A stretch of 64,000 nt of DNA from Hohaiivirga grylli (GTDB lineage Bacteria; Pseudomonadota; Alphaproteobacteria; Rhizobiales; Beijerinckiaceae), in NCBI RefSeq assembly GCF_039655745.1, contig NZ_JBBYXI010000001.1:868001-932000 (forward strand). Direction: 5' to 3'. Shown piece after piece: positions 34,544 to 43,199 of this stretch (the first letter of the stretch is position 1; every line of letters begins with the position of its first letter). The notes beneath the pieces are model-generated. The model was not told the origin of the DNA. It was given only the letters and a program-made list of their open reading frames with translations, and searched no databases. The translations under genes and the position numbers were made by a program.

Positions 34544-34572
34544 GATCGGGCTCCTTGAAAAGACATTATCGA

Positions 34573-35307
34573 TCAGGAAAGGGAATCTGGTTTAGGGGTA
34601 TTACGGATGATCACACGCTTGTTGATGCGTCGGGATATATATTCGCCGAACATCTGGACAAGCTGGTTGACCACAATAAGCAGCACAACAATGACATTCA
34701 TGACGTCGATCTTGTTCTGGGCATAACCCCAGCGCAATGCCACGTCACCAAGACCGCCACCACCAATAGCGCCCACCATGGCAGAGAAGCCAATAAGGGA
34801 GATAATGGCAAGGGTCAGGACAAGAACAATACCGGGCAGGGATTCCGGGAGCAGAACCTTCCAGATAATCTGGAACGGATTGGCACCGAAAGCACGCGCA
34901 GCTTCAACAAGACCCTGATCGACCTCACGAATATGCGTCTCGACAAGACGTGCAATGAAGGGGATGGCTGCAATCGTTAAAGGTACAATTGCAGCAGCTG
35001 TTCCGATAGCGGAGCCGACAACCCAGCGGGTAATCGGGAAGATGTAAACCGCCAGAATGATAAACGGAATTGCGCGCAGAGCATTGACGATCGCGCCGAC
35101 AATCCGGCTTGTTATCGGCATAGCCAGAAGTTCCCCACGTTTGCTGGTTGCAAGGAAAACGCCAAGCGGAATACCAATGACAGTTGCAATCAGGGTTGCA
35201 ATACCGACCATCAGGGCTGTCTGAAAGAACGGCTCAACAATCAGCTTGTCAAAACGCTGGAAGACAAATGAGTTGGTGATAGTCTCAAGGCTAAAATCAG
35301 TCCACAT
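34573..35307 (-). CDS. metI: Methionine ABC transporter permease
   Basis: A 244-residue permease with about five membrane helices and the EAA-type ATPase-contact loop (EVDQGLVEAARAFGANPFQIIWKVLLPESLPGI). The ATG at 35307 lies inside the end of metN (overlap 11 bases), giving translational coupling; a longer frame to 35328 adds seven residues and is less likely. The family has about 215-230 residues; a short basic/hydrophilic C-terminal tail accounts for the extra length. Confidence 0.94.
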   Translation of the reverse strand: MWTDFSLETITNSFVFQRFDKLIVEPFFQTALMVGIATLIATVIGIPLGVFLATSKRGELLAMPITSRIVGAIVNALRAIPFIILAVYIFPITRWVVGSAIGTAAAIVPLTIAAIPFIARLVETHIREVDQGLVEAARAFGANPFQIIWKVLLPESLPGIVLVLTLAIISLIGFSAMVGAIGGGGLGDVALRWGYAQNKIDVMNVIVVLLIVVNQLVQMFGEYISRRINKRVIIRNTPKPDSLS

Positions 35308-36391
35308 AACCAAGGACCTCCGTATCAAGATGGCGGACCTTCAGGAAGGTGAGGGCCTTATCAAGCAGTTTGGGATCAGATGGCAAGCTGACAGTGATGA
35401 TTCCAAACGGACGGCCACCGACTTCATCAATCGAACCAGAAACAATATTTGCAGCAATATCAGCTTCGGTTGCGAGCTGTGCAAGTACCGGATCTGTCGC
35501 ATGAGGCCCGCGGAAGATGATGCGAACAACCGCTTCGCTCTTGGGACCCGGTGTGGCTTTAAGTTTAGCTGCAACACTTGGAGGCAGTGCGCGACCACTC
35601 TCATGACCGAGGAAGCTGCGGGTGACATCATGTGCAGGACGCGTAAAGATATCAAAGACATCGCCCTGCTCGACGATATGACCGTGCTCAATGACAGCAA
35701 CCTGATTGGCGATGGAGCGGACGACGGCCATTTCATGGGTGATCAGAACAATCGTCAATCCAAGTTCGCGATTGATATTGCTGAGCAGTTCAAGAATGGA
35801 ACGTGTTGTTTCCGGATCAAGAGCCGAGGTTGCCTCATCAGACAGAAGAACTTCAGGATTGGTTGCAAGAGCGCGGGCAATACCAACGCGCTGCTTCTGA
35901 CCACCGGAAAGCTCAGATGGGTAGCGATCCTTGCGGTCTGACAGACCTACAAGATCAAGTAGTTCATCAACACGCTTGGTAATGTCTGAACGATTGGCAC
36001 CGGCCAGCTCAAGAGGAAGAGCAATGTTTTGGGCCACTGTCCGGGATGAGAGCAGGTTGAAGTGCTGAAAGATCATACCAATTGAGCGGCGGGCCTGACG
36101 CAGGCTAACCTCATCAAATGATGAGATTTCATCGCCATTGACGATGACTGAACCGGAGGTTGGCTTTTCCAATCCATTCAGGAGGCGGATAAGGGTTGAT
36201 TTGCCAGCGCCAGAACGGCCGATAACGCCGAGAACGTCGCCCTTATTGACAGAAAGATTAACCCCGTCAAGTGCAACATGGGTGCCGCCATCATGGGAGG
36301 CGAAAACTTTACGCACATCTTTCAGCTGCACAATCGGTGCTGCTGTCTGATCCTGTGCTACAGTTTTTTCTGCTGTTGAACGCGAATACAA
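35297..36391 (-). CDS. metN: Methionine ABC transporter ATP-binding protein
   Basis: A 364-residue ATPase: Walker A GRSGAGKST, signature LSGGQKQR, Walker B VLLSDEATSALDP (Ser before Asp), switch His in ITHEM, and the C-terminal NIL/ACT-like regulatory domain (about 275-355) where cytoplasmic methionine inhibits transport. The first codon appears to be TTG at 36389-36391, as no upstream in-frame ATG exists and the first internal Met lies well inside the ATPase domain. First gene of metN-metI-metQ-metQ. No SAM riboswitch could be seen in the 252 bases upstream. Confidence 0.94.
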   Translation of the reverse strand: MYSRSTAEKTVAQDQTAAPIVQLKDVRKVFASHDGGTHVALDGVNLSVNKGDVLGVIGRSGAGKSTLIRLLNGLEKPTSGSVIVNGDEISSFDEVSLRQARRSIGMIFQHFNLLSSRTVAQNIALPLELAGANRSDITKRVDELLDLVGLSDRKDRYPSELSGGQKQRVGIARALATNPEVLLSDEATSALDPETTRSILELLSNINRELGLTIVLITHEMAVVRSIANQVAVIEHGHIVEQGDVFDIFTRPAHDVTRSFLGHESGRALPPSVAAKLKATPGPKSEAVVRIIFRGPHATDPVLAQLATEADIAANIVSGSIDEVGGRPFGIITVSLPSDPKLLDKALTFLKVRHLDTEVLGYVD

Positions 36392-36643
36392 AGCTTTGTC
36401 TCTTTATAAAAAGAAAGAACAGTGAAATTTCAGAACTGATTTCTGCCCGAGTTTGTTCGTCGTGTCAATCAAAACGTTCTGAATATCGGAATTGTTCTTC
36501 GGTTTGGATGTGAAAAATTGTTGCCCTTATATATGGAAATCACATAGTTGCCTATTTCCTGCTTAAAGAAGATGGCTATCTTCTATGACAGCACATCGTA
36601 TCAGCATAGAACAAAGTGTACATTTTAACGAACAGGTGAATGG

Positions 36644-38776
36644 ATGATGATCATCGCTTATGCCCTGATTGCATTGGGAATAGGGTTTGTTGCCTCTAAT
36701 CTGGCAGCTCTCAATGCTGCAATGGCCTTACCGGCAGCAGAAATGTCTGTCGCTCTGGCCAGCGTTTTGATTATACCATTATCCAGTTTTCTACTGGCTG
36801 GAGTGACTTTAGCTGCAAGACGTATTCCTCGTTTCTTGGGTACGTTTATTGGTACCTTGGGTATTACGCATATTGTACTGGTGGTCTTGCTTCTTGCTGA
36901 TACCTTCAATGTTGTGCCGTTCGGATGGAATGCCTATGTGCCGCCGTCATCAATGGCAATTGCCGCAGCCGTTGCATCGGCTCTGATCTACGCCTGTTCC
37001 TATATTCCGGTTATTCGTACCATCCTGTCGATTGGTGACCGGTTCTATCGGGCACAGGAGCCAAGTGAACTATCACTGGGTTTTCTGGGAACGATACGCG
37101 CTAAAGAAGGCACGATAGCTGTTGGATTGTTGGCCGTAATCATCGCTATCAACTTGATACAGGTCGCATTGTCAGTGCGTTTGAATTTTTTCTCGCGTGA
37201 TTTGTTTAATGCCCTTCAAACGAAGGATGCATCTGCGTTCTGGTTTCAGATACTCTTTGTGTTCTGTGCGTTTGCTGCCATTTGGGTTGTCGTTGGATTG
37301 ATGGAACTTATCACGCGTTATTTCATGCAGATACGCTGGCGGTCATATCTAAACCGTTACTATGTCAATAACTGGTTAGGGGATGGTGTCCATTATGAGA
37401 TGCAGCTGATTGGCAAGGGAACTGATAACCCTGATCAGCGTATTACGGATGATCTGAAAAGCTATGTCCAAAGTACACTCGATCTTTCAATCCAGATATT
37501 GAATCAGGTTGCAACACTGGTTTCATTCGTGATTATTCTTTGGGGATTGTCCGCAGGCTTCAGCTTCCCGGGAACAGATTTCCCTGTGCCCGGATTACTT
37601 GTTTGGGTGGCTATTCTGTATGCCGGTGTGGGAACTTGGCTGATCCATATGATCGGCCGCCCGTTGATTAACCTGAACTTCAAGCAGGAACAGGTTGAAG
37701 CTGATTATCGTTTCTCTCTTGCGCGCATCAGAGAATACAGTGAGCAGATTGCCTTGCTCAAAGGACAGGGAGCAGAAGCAGAAGGTTTGCATCAAAAATT
37801 TGGTGCTATTGTTTCCAACTATATGAATATTGCGTGGCGGATGATGAAGATAACCACATTCCGCTTTTCGTTTATGCAGGCGAATGTTGTCTTCCCTTAT
37901 CTTCTGGTGGCTCCGTATTATTTCATTGGGAAAATAACACTTGGGCAAATGCAGCAGACTGCCGGGGCCTTTGCAAATGTGCAGGATGCATTTAATTTTT
38001 TCATTACAGCCTATACGATACTTGCTGCCTATAAAGCCGTTATCAATCGTCTGACTTCTTTTGAGACAGCGATGAAAGGGGCGAGTCAGGAGCAGGCAGA
38101 GCAGAAATCAGCTGTTATTACGACAGCAAATGGAAATGATATCTCCCTTGATAATGTTGCTGTTCGCCTGCCGGATGGGCATGAGCTCATTCAGGGGCTG
38201 AATACAAAGTTCCGTAAAGGTGAGGCTGTTTTATTGACAGGCCCATCAGGTTCCGGGAAGTCAACATTGTTCCGGACATTGGCTGGTATCTGGCCATTCA
38301 GTGGTGGCACGATCGGTGTGCCGCAAGATGATCGATTGATGGAACTGCCACAGAAGCCGTATATTCCGCAGGGCTCTTTACGGGATGCGGTGAGCTATCC
38401 CGCAACATCCGGGACCTATTCTGATGATGAGATTAAAGCTGCGCTGGAGGCTGCCAAGCTTGGCCAGTTTACAGAGCATCTTGATGACATGCGCGTTTGG
38501 AACCAGACACTATCGCTGGGTGAACAGCAGCGTATTTCTGTAGCGCGTGCTCTTTTGGCAAAACCTGACTGGTTATTGCTTGATGAAGCAACCGCAGCAC
38601 TGGATGAGAAAACTGAAGAGGATATCTATGGTATTCTCAGATCAGCGCTACCAGAAACGACACTCATTTCTATCGGCCATCGCTCAACCCTACATGCTTA
38701 TCATGACAGGCGTCTAGAGCTCGAAAAGGGTGGGGATGGAAAGCCTGTGATAACAGATGTGGCAATGGCACATTAG
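36644..38776 (+). CDS. SbmA/BacA-related ABC transporter (fused membrane and ATPase domains)
   Basis: A 710-residue half-transporter. Four hydrophobic segments at about 1-125 precede an ABC_membrane_2 (SbmA/BacA-like) domain with further helices (about 155-480) and a C-terminal ATPase with Walker A GPSGSGKST, signature LSLGEQQR, Walker B WLLLDEATAALD and switch His IGHR. Rhizobial relatives (BclA, ExsE) import antimicrobial peptides or affect very-long-chain fatty acids and are important in host interaction. It stands alone, divergent from metN, with a terminator after it. Substrate not decidable from sequence. Confidence 0.88.
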   Translation: MMIIAYALIALGIGFVASNLAALNAAMALPAAEMSVALASVLIIPLSSFLLAGVTLAARRIPRFLGTFIGTLGITHIVLVVLLLADTFNVVPFGWNAYVPPSSMAIAAAVASALIYACSYIPVIRTILSIGDRFYRAQEPSELSLGFLGTIRAKEGTIAVGLLAVIIAINLIQVALSVRLNFFSRDLFNALQTKDASAFWFQILFVFCAFAAIWVVVGLMELITRYFMQIRWRSYLNRYYVNNWLGDGVHYEMQLIGKGTDNPDQRITDDLKSYVQSTLDLSIQILNQVATLVSFVIILWGLSAGFSFPGTDFPVPGLLVWVAILYAGVGTWLIHMIGRPLINLNFKQEQVEADYRFSLARIREYSEQIALLKGQGAEAEGLHQKFGAIVSNYMNIAWRMMKITTFRFSFMQANVVFPYLLVAPYYFIGKITLGQMQQTAGAFANVQDAFNFFITAYTILAAYKAVINRLTSFETAMKGASQEQAEQKSAVITTANGNDISLDNVAVRLPDGHELIQGLNTKFRKGEAVLLTGPSGSGKSTLFRTLAGIWPFSGGTIGVPQDDRLMELPQKPYIPQGSLRDAVSYPATSGTYSDDEIKAALEAAKLGQFTEHLDDMRVWNQTLSLGEQQRISVARALLAKPDWLLLDEATAALDEKTEEDIYGILRSALPETTLISIGHRSTLHAYHDRRLELEKGGDGKPVITDVAMAH

Positions 38777-38783
38777 AGATAAG

Positions 38784-38811
38784 AAAAACCCAGCCTTTTG
38801 GCTGGGTTTTT
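38784..38811. terminator. Bidirectional terminator after the SbmA/BacA-like gene
   Basis: AAAAACCCAGCC (38784-38795) pairs with GGCTGGGTTTTT (38800-38811) over a TTTT loop. It separates two converging genes. Confidence 0.92.
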
Positions 38812-38835
38812 AAATGCATTAAGTTGGCCTGCTGA

Positions 38836-39297
38836 TTACAGCGAGCGCTGGAAGCGCAGATCACCATGACCTGTTTTCATGATCAGCGTGCTGCCAATAA
38901 TATCCCATTTCTGGGCTGAACGCAGGGCACCAAGGAAGTTCTGCTCAGCCGCATTCAGATTGCCCGGGCATTTACGCTTTGTGAGCGCAATTGGACCAAC
39001 AGCCAGCGTCTGGTTGCGGAGTGGATAGACCGTTGCAGAATAGGTGTTGCAACCACCAAAGCCACGAGCGCGAAATTGGGAGTCCAGGGAGAAAGAAGGA
39101 CGCTCTACGCCGCTGGGAATAGGTCTGCCAGAAAGGCTCACGGCAGTCCACGAAGTCCCTGTCGGGAAAATCTTTTCCTGCTGCTTTGGTGTTGGCGGAA
39201 CAACCTTGCGCCGACCCTCATTTGCACCCTGAGCAAATGCGCTGGTTGAAATTGCAGTCGCGGCAGCGATAAGTACAGCCAGACGGAGCGCTTTCAT
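38836..39297 (-). CDS. META-domain (HslJ-like) periplasmic protein
   Basis: A 153-residue protein with a signal peptide (LAVLIAAATAISTSAFAQ) and one META domain: FPTGTSWTAVSLSGRPIP, the FSLDSQFRARGFGGCNTYSATV core and a TKRKCPGNLNAAEQNFLGAL segment; the two Cys fit the conserved pair. META-domain proteins such as HslJ are heat-shock or envelope-associated, with no firm activity. Start at 39297 follows AGGAAAGAGAT; the longer frame to 39348 lacks a signal-peptide start. Confidence 0.85.
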   Translation of the reverse strand: MKALRLAVLIAAATAISTSAFAQGANEGRRKVVPPTPKQQEKIFPTGTSWTAVSLSGRPIPSGVERPSFSLDSQFRARGFGGCNTYSATVYPLRNQTLAVGPIALTKRKCPGNLNAAEQNFLGALRSAQKWDIIGSTLIMKTGHGDLRFQRSL

Positions 39298-39514
39298 AGA
39301 ATATCTCTTTCCTGTCTCGAGTAGACGCCAGCTTGAATTTGTAATCACTCAGACCACACAAGGCCAACGTCTTTAACGGCGTTTTTGTTGCATATCTTGT
39401 ATACGGTATTTCCCACCAAATAAACCCTAACGACTCTATATGGCGAAAAGTTGGCGTGGAACACTTACCAAATACAGGATTTTTTCTGGTAAAAATTACT
39501 CTCCATAAAATTGG

Positions 39515-40498
39515 TCACTGACCAATTCTTTTTTCCAGTCTGCTGAGAAGCGGGTTCTCTGAGCGGAATATATAATCAAAGCTTCGGACGGTAATATCAT
39601 CACAGCCAGCATTTTGCAGAGCTTCAACAATCTGGAATATATCCGCATTCCGGCAGTGGAGGGTCAGTCCGTTTGTCTGCTCCCCGAAAATCTGGATAAA
39701 TCGGAACTGGCCAAGAATTTTGATAACTTCCTGTTTTCTGGAAGCTTCAAAGACCATTGAAATCTCACGGTTGGTGCGGGCTTCTTCCGCTGCTGAGATG
39801 CGTGCTAAAACTTGTCTGATAGCAGTTCGCGCACCTTGTCCCCATTGTGCTTTGCAGGAGGCAAAGAGGTTTGCTTCTGAACGCAGCATAACGCCGTCAT
39901 CAAGTACCTTCAGGCCATTGGCGACAAGGGTTGCGCCAGTGCTGGTGATATCGACGATAATTTCAGCGGAGCCAGAAGCAGGGGCACCTTCGGTTGCGCC
40001 AAGGCTCTCGACAATACGATAATCGCTGACGCCCTTATCTGCAAAAAAGCGCCGGGTCAGATTGATGTATTTGGTTGCAACACGCATTTTTGAGCCATGG
40101 CGTGTTCTCAGGTCAGAGGCAACTTCATCAAGATCTGCCATCGAGCGAACATCAATCCAGGCCTGTGGGACTGCGACAACAACATTTGCATGGCCGAAAC
40201 CAAGCGGAGTAATGCTTTCAACATGTTCATCCGCATCTGCAATCTGCTCACGGACAAGGTCTTCACCTGTTACGCCAAGATGAGCTGCGCCACTCGCCAG
40301 CTGTGAGACGATTTCTGAAGCGGAGAGGAACAGCACTTCAACGTTTGGAAATCCCTGAATGGAACCACGATAATCACGGGATCCGCGGGAACGTTCCAGT
40401 ACCAGTCCGGCACGTGAGAAAAATGCCATGGCATTTTCCTGCAGGCGCCCTTTGGACGGCACGGCAATAATAAGCTTGTCTTGTTCGTTCTTTGTCAT
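39515..40498 (-). CDS. hisG: ATP phosphoribosyltransferase with C-terminal extension
   Basis: A 327-residue enzyme catalysing the first step of histidine synthesis (ATP + PRPP). The catalytic core (about 1-225) has VPSKGRLQE, LGVTGEDLV and the PRPP loop ESLGATEGAPASGSAEIIVDITSTGATL. It resembles short-form HisG, which needs HisZ, and hisZ is indeed the next gene upstream. But about 100 residues follow the short core, ending SFDYIFRSENPLLSRLEKRIGQ. Start ATG at 40498 gives MTKNEQDKLIIAVPSKG; a longer frame to 40555 runs into hisZ. Confidence 0.92.
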   Translation of the reverse strand: MTKNEQDKLIIAVPSKGRLQENAMAFFSRAGLVLERSRGSRDYRGSIQGFPNVEVLFLSASEIVSQLASGAAHLGVTGEDLVREQIADADEHVESITPLGFGHANVVVAVPQAWIDVRSMADLDEVASDLRTRHGSKMRVATKYINLTRRFFADKGVSDYRIVESLGATEGAPASGSAEIIVDITSTGATLVANGLKVLDDGVMLRSEANLFASCKAQWGQGARTAIRQVLARISAAEEARTNREISMVFEASRKQEVIKILGQFRFIQIFGEQTNGLTLHCRNADIFQIVEALQNAGCDDITVRSFDYIFRSENPLLSRLEKRIGQ

Positions 40499-40512
40499 CA
40501 GTTTCCAAAGCC

Positions 40513-41616
40513 TCAGCTGAGGTTTCCGGGAAGTCTGTCCAGCCAGAAGGAGCATCCGACAGCGGGTATTGCTTCTTTGGCTCCAAGATGTTGCACAAGG
40601 CCGTCATAGCGGCCTCCGCCAACAACAGGTTTATGCTCTTTACGGTTCAGGTCGAATATCTCGAAAATGAACCCACTATAGTAATCAAGGTTTCTGGCAA
40701 ATTTTGCAGAGAACTTGCATTTGCCGATATTGATGCCCCGTGCTGCCATAAACCCGGTTCGTTCTTCAAAAGTATCTATCGCTTTTGACAGATCAAGTCT
40801 GAAGGTTTCAGCCAGATTGCGTAGTTTCAGAGCGGCCTGATCCGGATCTCCTGAAATACCCTGATAAACCTCAAGCACTTTAATGGCTTCGTCAGGGATA
40901 TCAGAATGGGCGGCTGCACGAGACAGAAAGCGGGCTGCTATATCTCCTGGTGTACGTCCGCCAATACTATCTATCCCGGCAATTGAGAGAAGGTCTTCGA
41001 CCATTGCTCTGGCAGCTTTAGGATCGAGACCATCAATCGCATTGAGAAGTCCTGCGTGCTCATCAAGGCCAACAGCTTCTGGAGTTGAAAGAGCTGAGAT
41101 GTCTGTACCTGAAACAACAGCCCGTAGAATACGACGTTTGGCAGATGGTGCAACTTTCAGAGCATCAATGATGGCAGCCAAAACGCCCATATCCGAAAAT
41201 GTGATTTCGGTTGCCTCTAAGCCAAGCATTGTCAGCCCATCAAGAGCAAGTGCCAGAATTTCCGCATCTGCTGCCGTTATGTCTTTACGGCCAAGGGACT
41301 CAATCCCTGCTTGCAGAAATTCTCCACTCTCGCCAATCCGCTGTCTGAAAACAGGGCCGAGATATGAGTAATTTGCAGGGTGCCCGTTATGCTGGGCGAT
41401 ATGATCACGACATACTGGAATTGTGTATTCAGGGCGCAGGCAGAGTTTTTCGCCATCATATCCTTCTGTCACGAAAAGACGGCGACGGATATCTTCACCT
41501 GAAAGCTCAATAAAAACATCAGCGGGTTGCATGACTGCCGGTTCAACGCGTGTGTAGCCCTCGCGCTCGAACAGCGCAATGAGTGCCTGCATTGCAGCTT
41601 GGCCTTGTTGCGTCAT
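40513..41616 (-). CDS. hisZ: ATP phosphoribosyltransferase regulatory subunit HisZ
   Basis: A 367-residue HisRS paralogue that lacks the C-terminal anticodon-binding domain, as HisZ proteins do. It retains the class II core: LRPEYTIPVCRDHI, YSYLGPVFRQRIGESGEFLQ, RNLDYYSGFIFEI and GGGRYDGLV. It binds short-form HisG to form the active, histidine-inhibited complex. The ATG at 41616 follows AAGGAG; the longer frame to 41673 has no such site. It ends 14 bases before hisG, so the two form an operon. Confidence 0.94.
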   Translation of the reverse strand: MTQQGQAAMQALIALFEREGYTRVEPAVMQPADVFIELSGEDIRRRLFVTEGYDGEKLCLRPEYTIPVCRDHIAQHNGHPANYSYLGPVFRQRIGESGEFLQAGIESLGRKDITAADAEILALALDGLTMLGLEATEITFSDMGVLAAIIDALKVAPSAKRRILRAVVSGTDISALSTPEAVGLDEHAGLLNAIDGLDPKAARAMVEDLLSIAGIDSIGGRTPGDIAARFLSRAAAHSDIPDEAIKVLEVYQGISGDPDQAALKLRNLAETFRLDLSKAIDTFEERTGFMAARGINIGKCKFSAKFARNLDYYSGFIFEIFDLNRKEHKPVVGGGRYDGLVQHLGAKEAIPAVGCSFWLDRLPGNLS

Positions 41617-41726
41617 GGTATCTCCTTTACCGGGGTGATCATTCCCAGAATATCTTCTCATGTTATGTAGCAACCCGTTTGATGAAAGGCGATGACTTTT
41701 TCATGGAAAGGTGAACGGCGTGTATT

Positions 41727-41760
41727 TTGACATTCCAGTAGAATATGCTACTAGGGCCTC
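41727..41760 (+). promoter_or_regulatory. Probable tyrS promoter, giving a leaderless leader-peptide transcript
   Basis: TTGACA at 41727-41732 is followed after 16 bases by TACTAG at 41749-41754, a weak -10. A start site six or seven bases further would fall at the ATG at 41761. An inverted repeat AGTAG-N6-CTACT (41737-41752) overlaps the spacer. Confidence 0.5.
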
Positions 41761-41811
41761 ATGATTATGAACCTTGCCACTAACCGCGCTTATTATACGT
41801 CGTTCCCATAG
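41761..41811 (+). CDS. tyrS leader peptide with tandem Tyr codons
   Basis: A 16-codon frame, ATG to TAG, encodes MIMNLATNRAYYTSFP. Codons 11 and 12 (41791-41796) are consecutive Tyr codons (TAT TAT), placed directly 3' of the first attenuator strand. It lies 102 bases upstream of tyrS in a leader with alternative hairpins. The ribosome binding site is poor, and the predicted transcription start is at or next to the ATG, as in the leaderless trpL of Sinorhizobium. I take it as the sensing element of a ribosome-mediated attenuator. Confidence 0.8.
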   Translation: MIMNLATNRAYYTSFP

Positions 41812-41870
41812 GAGCGGCGCGGGTTCAGTCATTTGCAACGATTGCCGCCGCTAAGGCGGCTTTTGTTTTT
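41784..41870 (+). promoter_or_regulatory. Ribosome-mediated attenuator of tyrS (mutually exclusive hairpins plus terminator)
   Basis: Strand 1 CCGCGC (41784-41789) pairs with strand 2 GCGCGG (41817-41822). Strand 2 in the form GCGGCG (41814-41819) can instead pair with strand 3 CGCCGC (41846-41851). Strand 3 in the form GCCGCC (41844-41849) pairs with strand 4 GGCGGC (41855-41860), followed by TTTTGTTTTT: a terminator. A ribosome stalled at the Tyr codons (41791-41796) would cover strand 1 and favour 2:3 (read-through). One that reaches the stop codon (41809-41811) covers strand 2 and favours 3:4 (termination). Confidence 0.82.
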
Positions 41871-41913
41871 AGAAAATGGTCTCCTTAGCGGCCTAACCGC
41901 GAGAAAGAGACCA

Positions 41914-43191
41914 ATGACCAGTACATCAGAAAACACAGATCATAATTTCCGCTCTAAAGCCCTGACAGAACTTTTCGGTCGTGGTTTTGGGAACCAGTGC
42001 ACCAATCTGACAGGCTTGGACGAAAAGCTGAACTCTGAGGTTGTGCCGGTCTACATCGGTTTCGATGCGACAGCCGATAGTCTGCACGTTGGGCATCTTG
42101 TGCCCATCATGTGCTTACGTCACCTGCAACGCTCTGGTCATAAGCCGATTGTTCTGATGGGCGGAGGTACAACCCGTATTGGTGACCCGAGCTTCCGTTC
42201 AGATGCCCGCCCGATGCTGTCTGACGAACAGATCGATGAGAATATCCGTGGCATTCGCAAGGTATTCGAGCGCTTCCTGAAGTTTGGTGATGGGCCAACC
42301 GATGCTGTCATGCTCAACAATGCAGACTGGCTAAATGATTTGCGCTACATCGATATGCTGCGTGAAATCGGCGTTCACTTCTCAGTCAATCGTATGCTGT
42401 CTTTTGATAGTGTGAAGTCACGACTCGAACGACAGGATAATATGAGTTTTCTTGAGTTCAACTACATGATCCTGCAGGGCTATGACTTCCTGGAGCTTTT
42501 CCGTCGTGCCAAGTGCGGATTGCAGATGGGTGGCTCTGATCAGTGGGGCAATATCATCAATGGCATTGAACTCGTTCGCCGTATTGAGCGCAGCGAAGTT
42601 TTTGGCTTGACCATGCCACTCCTGACAACGGCGTCCGGTGCCAAGATGGGCAAGACGGCAGCAGGTGCTGTCTGGGTGAATGAAGAGCGCCTGTCGCCTT
42701 ATGAATACTGGCAGTTCTGGCGCAATACGGATGATGCTGATGTCGGAAAATTCCTGCGTCTGTTTACGGACTTGCCGCTTGATGAGATCGCCAAGCTTGA
42801 ACAGGCCAAGGATGCCGCACTCAATGAAGTGAAGAAGCTACTTGCTAATGAAGCGACAACCATGGCTCATGGCCAAGAAGCTGCTGAAGCCGCTGCCGAG
42901 ACAGCGCGTCAGGCATTTGAAGAGGGCGGTAGTGCAGAAGGTTTGCCAGAAATTCACCTCTCTCGTGATGAGGTCGAAGCAGACCTTGCTGTCGTTGATC
43001 TTCTGGTTCGGGCAGGTATGACGAAATCCCGCAATGAAGGTGCGCGTCTGATCGCCAATGGCGGTATCCGTATCAATGATGAGCCTGTCGTCAGCAGAGA
43101 TGATGTTGTCGCAGCGGTAGACCTGAGGGAAGGCCAGACCAAGAAGCTCTCAATTGGCAAAAAGAAACACATCCTTGTGAAAATGATGTGA
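41914..43191 (+). CDS. tyrS: Tyrosyl-tRNA synthetase
   Basis: A 425-residue class I synthetase charging tRNA-Tyr. HIGH-type motif HVGH (DSLHVGHLVPIM), tyrosine-binding YDFLELFRR and GGSDQWGNI, the KMSKS loop in variant form KMGKT, and a C-terminal S4 RNA-binding domain (MTKSRNEGARLIANGGIRIND). The ATG at 41914 is preceded by GAGAAAGAGA; an in-frame ATG at 41833 lies within the attenuator and would read through the terminator stem, so it is rejected. Expression is probably controlled by the leader attenuator at 41761-41870. Confidence 0.97.
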   Translation: MTSTSENTDHNFRSKALTELFGRGFGNQCTNLTGLDEKLNSEVVPVYIGFDATADSLHVGHLVPIMCLRHLQRSGHKPIVLMGGGTTRIGDPSFRSDARPMLSDEQIDENIRGIRKVFERFLKFGDGPTDAVMLNNADWLNDLRYIDMLREIGVHFSVNRMLSFDSVKSRLERQDNMSFLEFNYMILQGYDFLELFRRAKCGLQMGGSDQWGNIINGIELVRRIERSEVFGLTMPLLTTASGAKMGKTAAGAVWVNEERLSPYEYWQFWRNTDDADVGKFLRLFTDLPLDEIAKLEQAKDAALNEVKKLLANEATTMAHGQEAAEAAAETARQAFEEGGSAEGLPEIHLSRDEVEADLAVVDLLVRAGMTKSRNEGARLIANGGIRINDEPVVSRDDVVAAVDLREGQTKKLSIGKKKHILVKMM

Positions 43192-43199
43192 GAATAAAA

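Noticed and set aside
36392..36643. SAM riboswitch before metN
   Set aside because: No SAM-II or S-box core seen; the region shows no clear multi-stem structure by eye.
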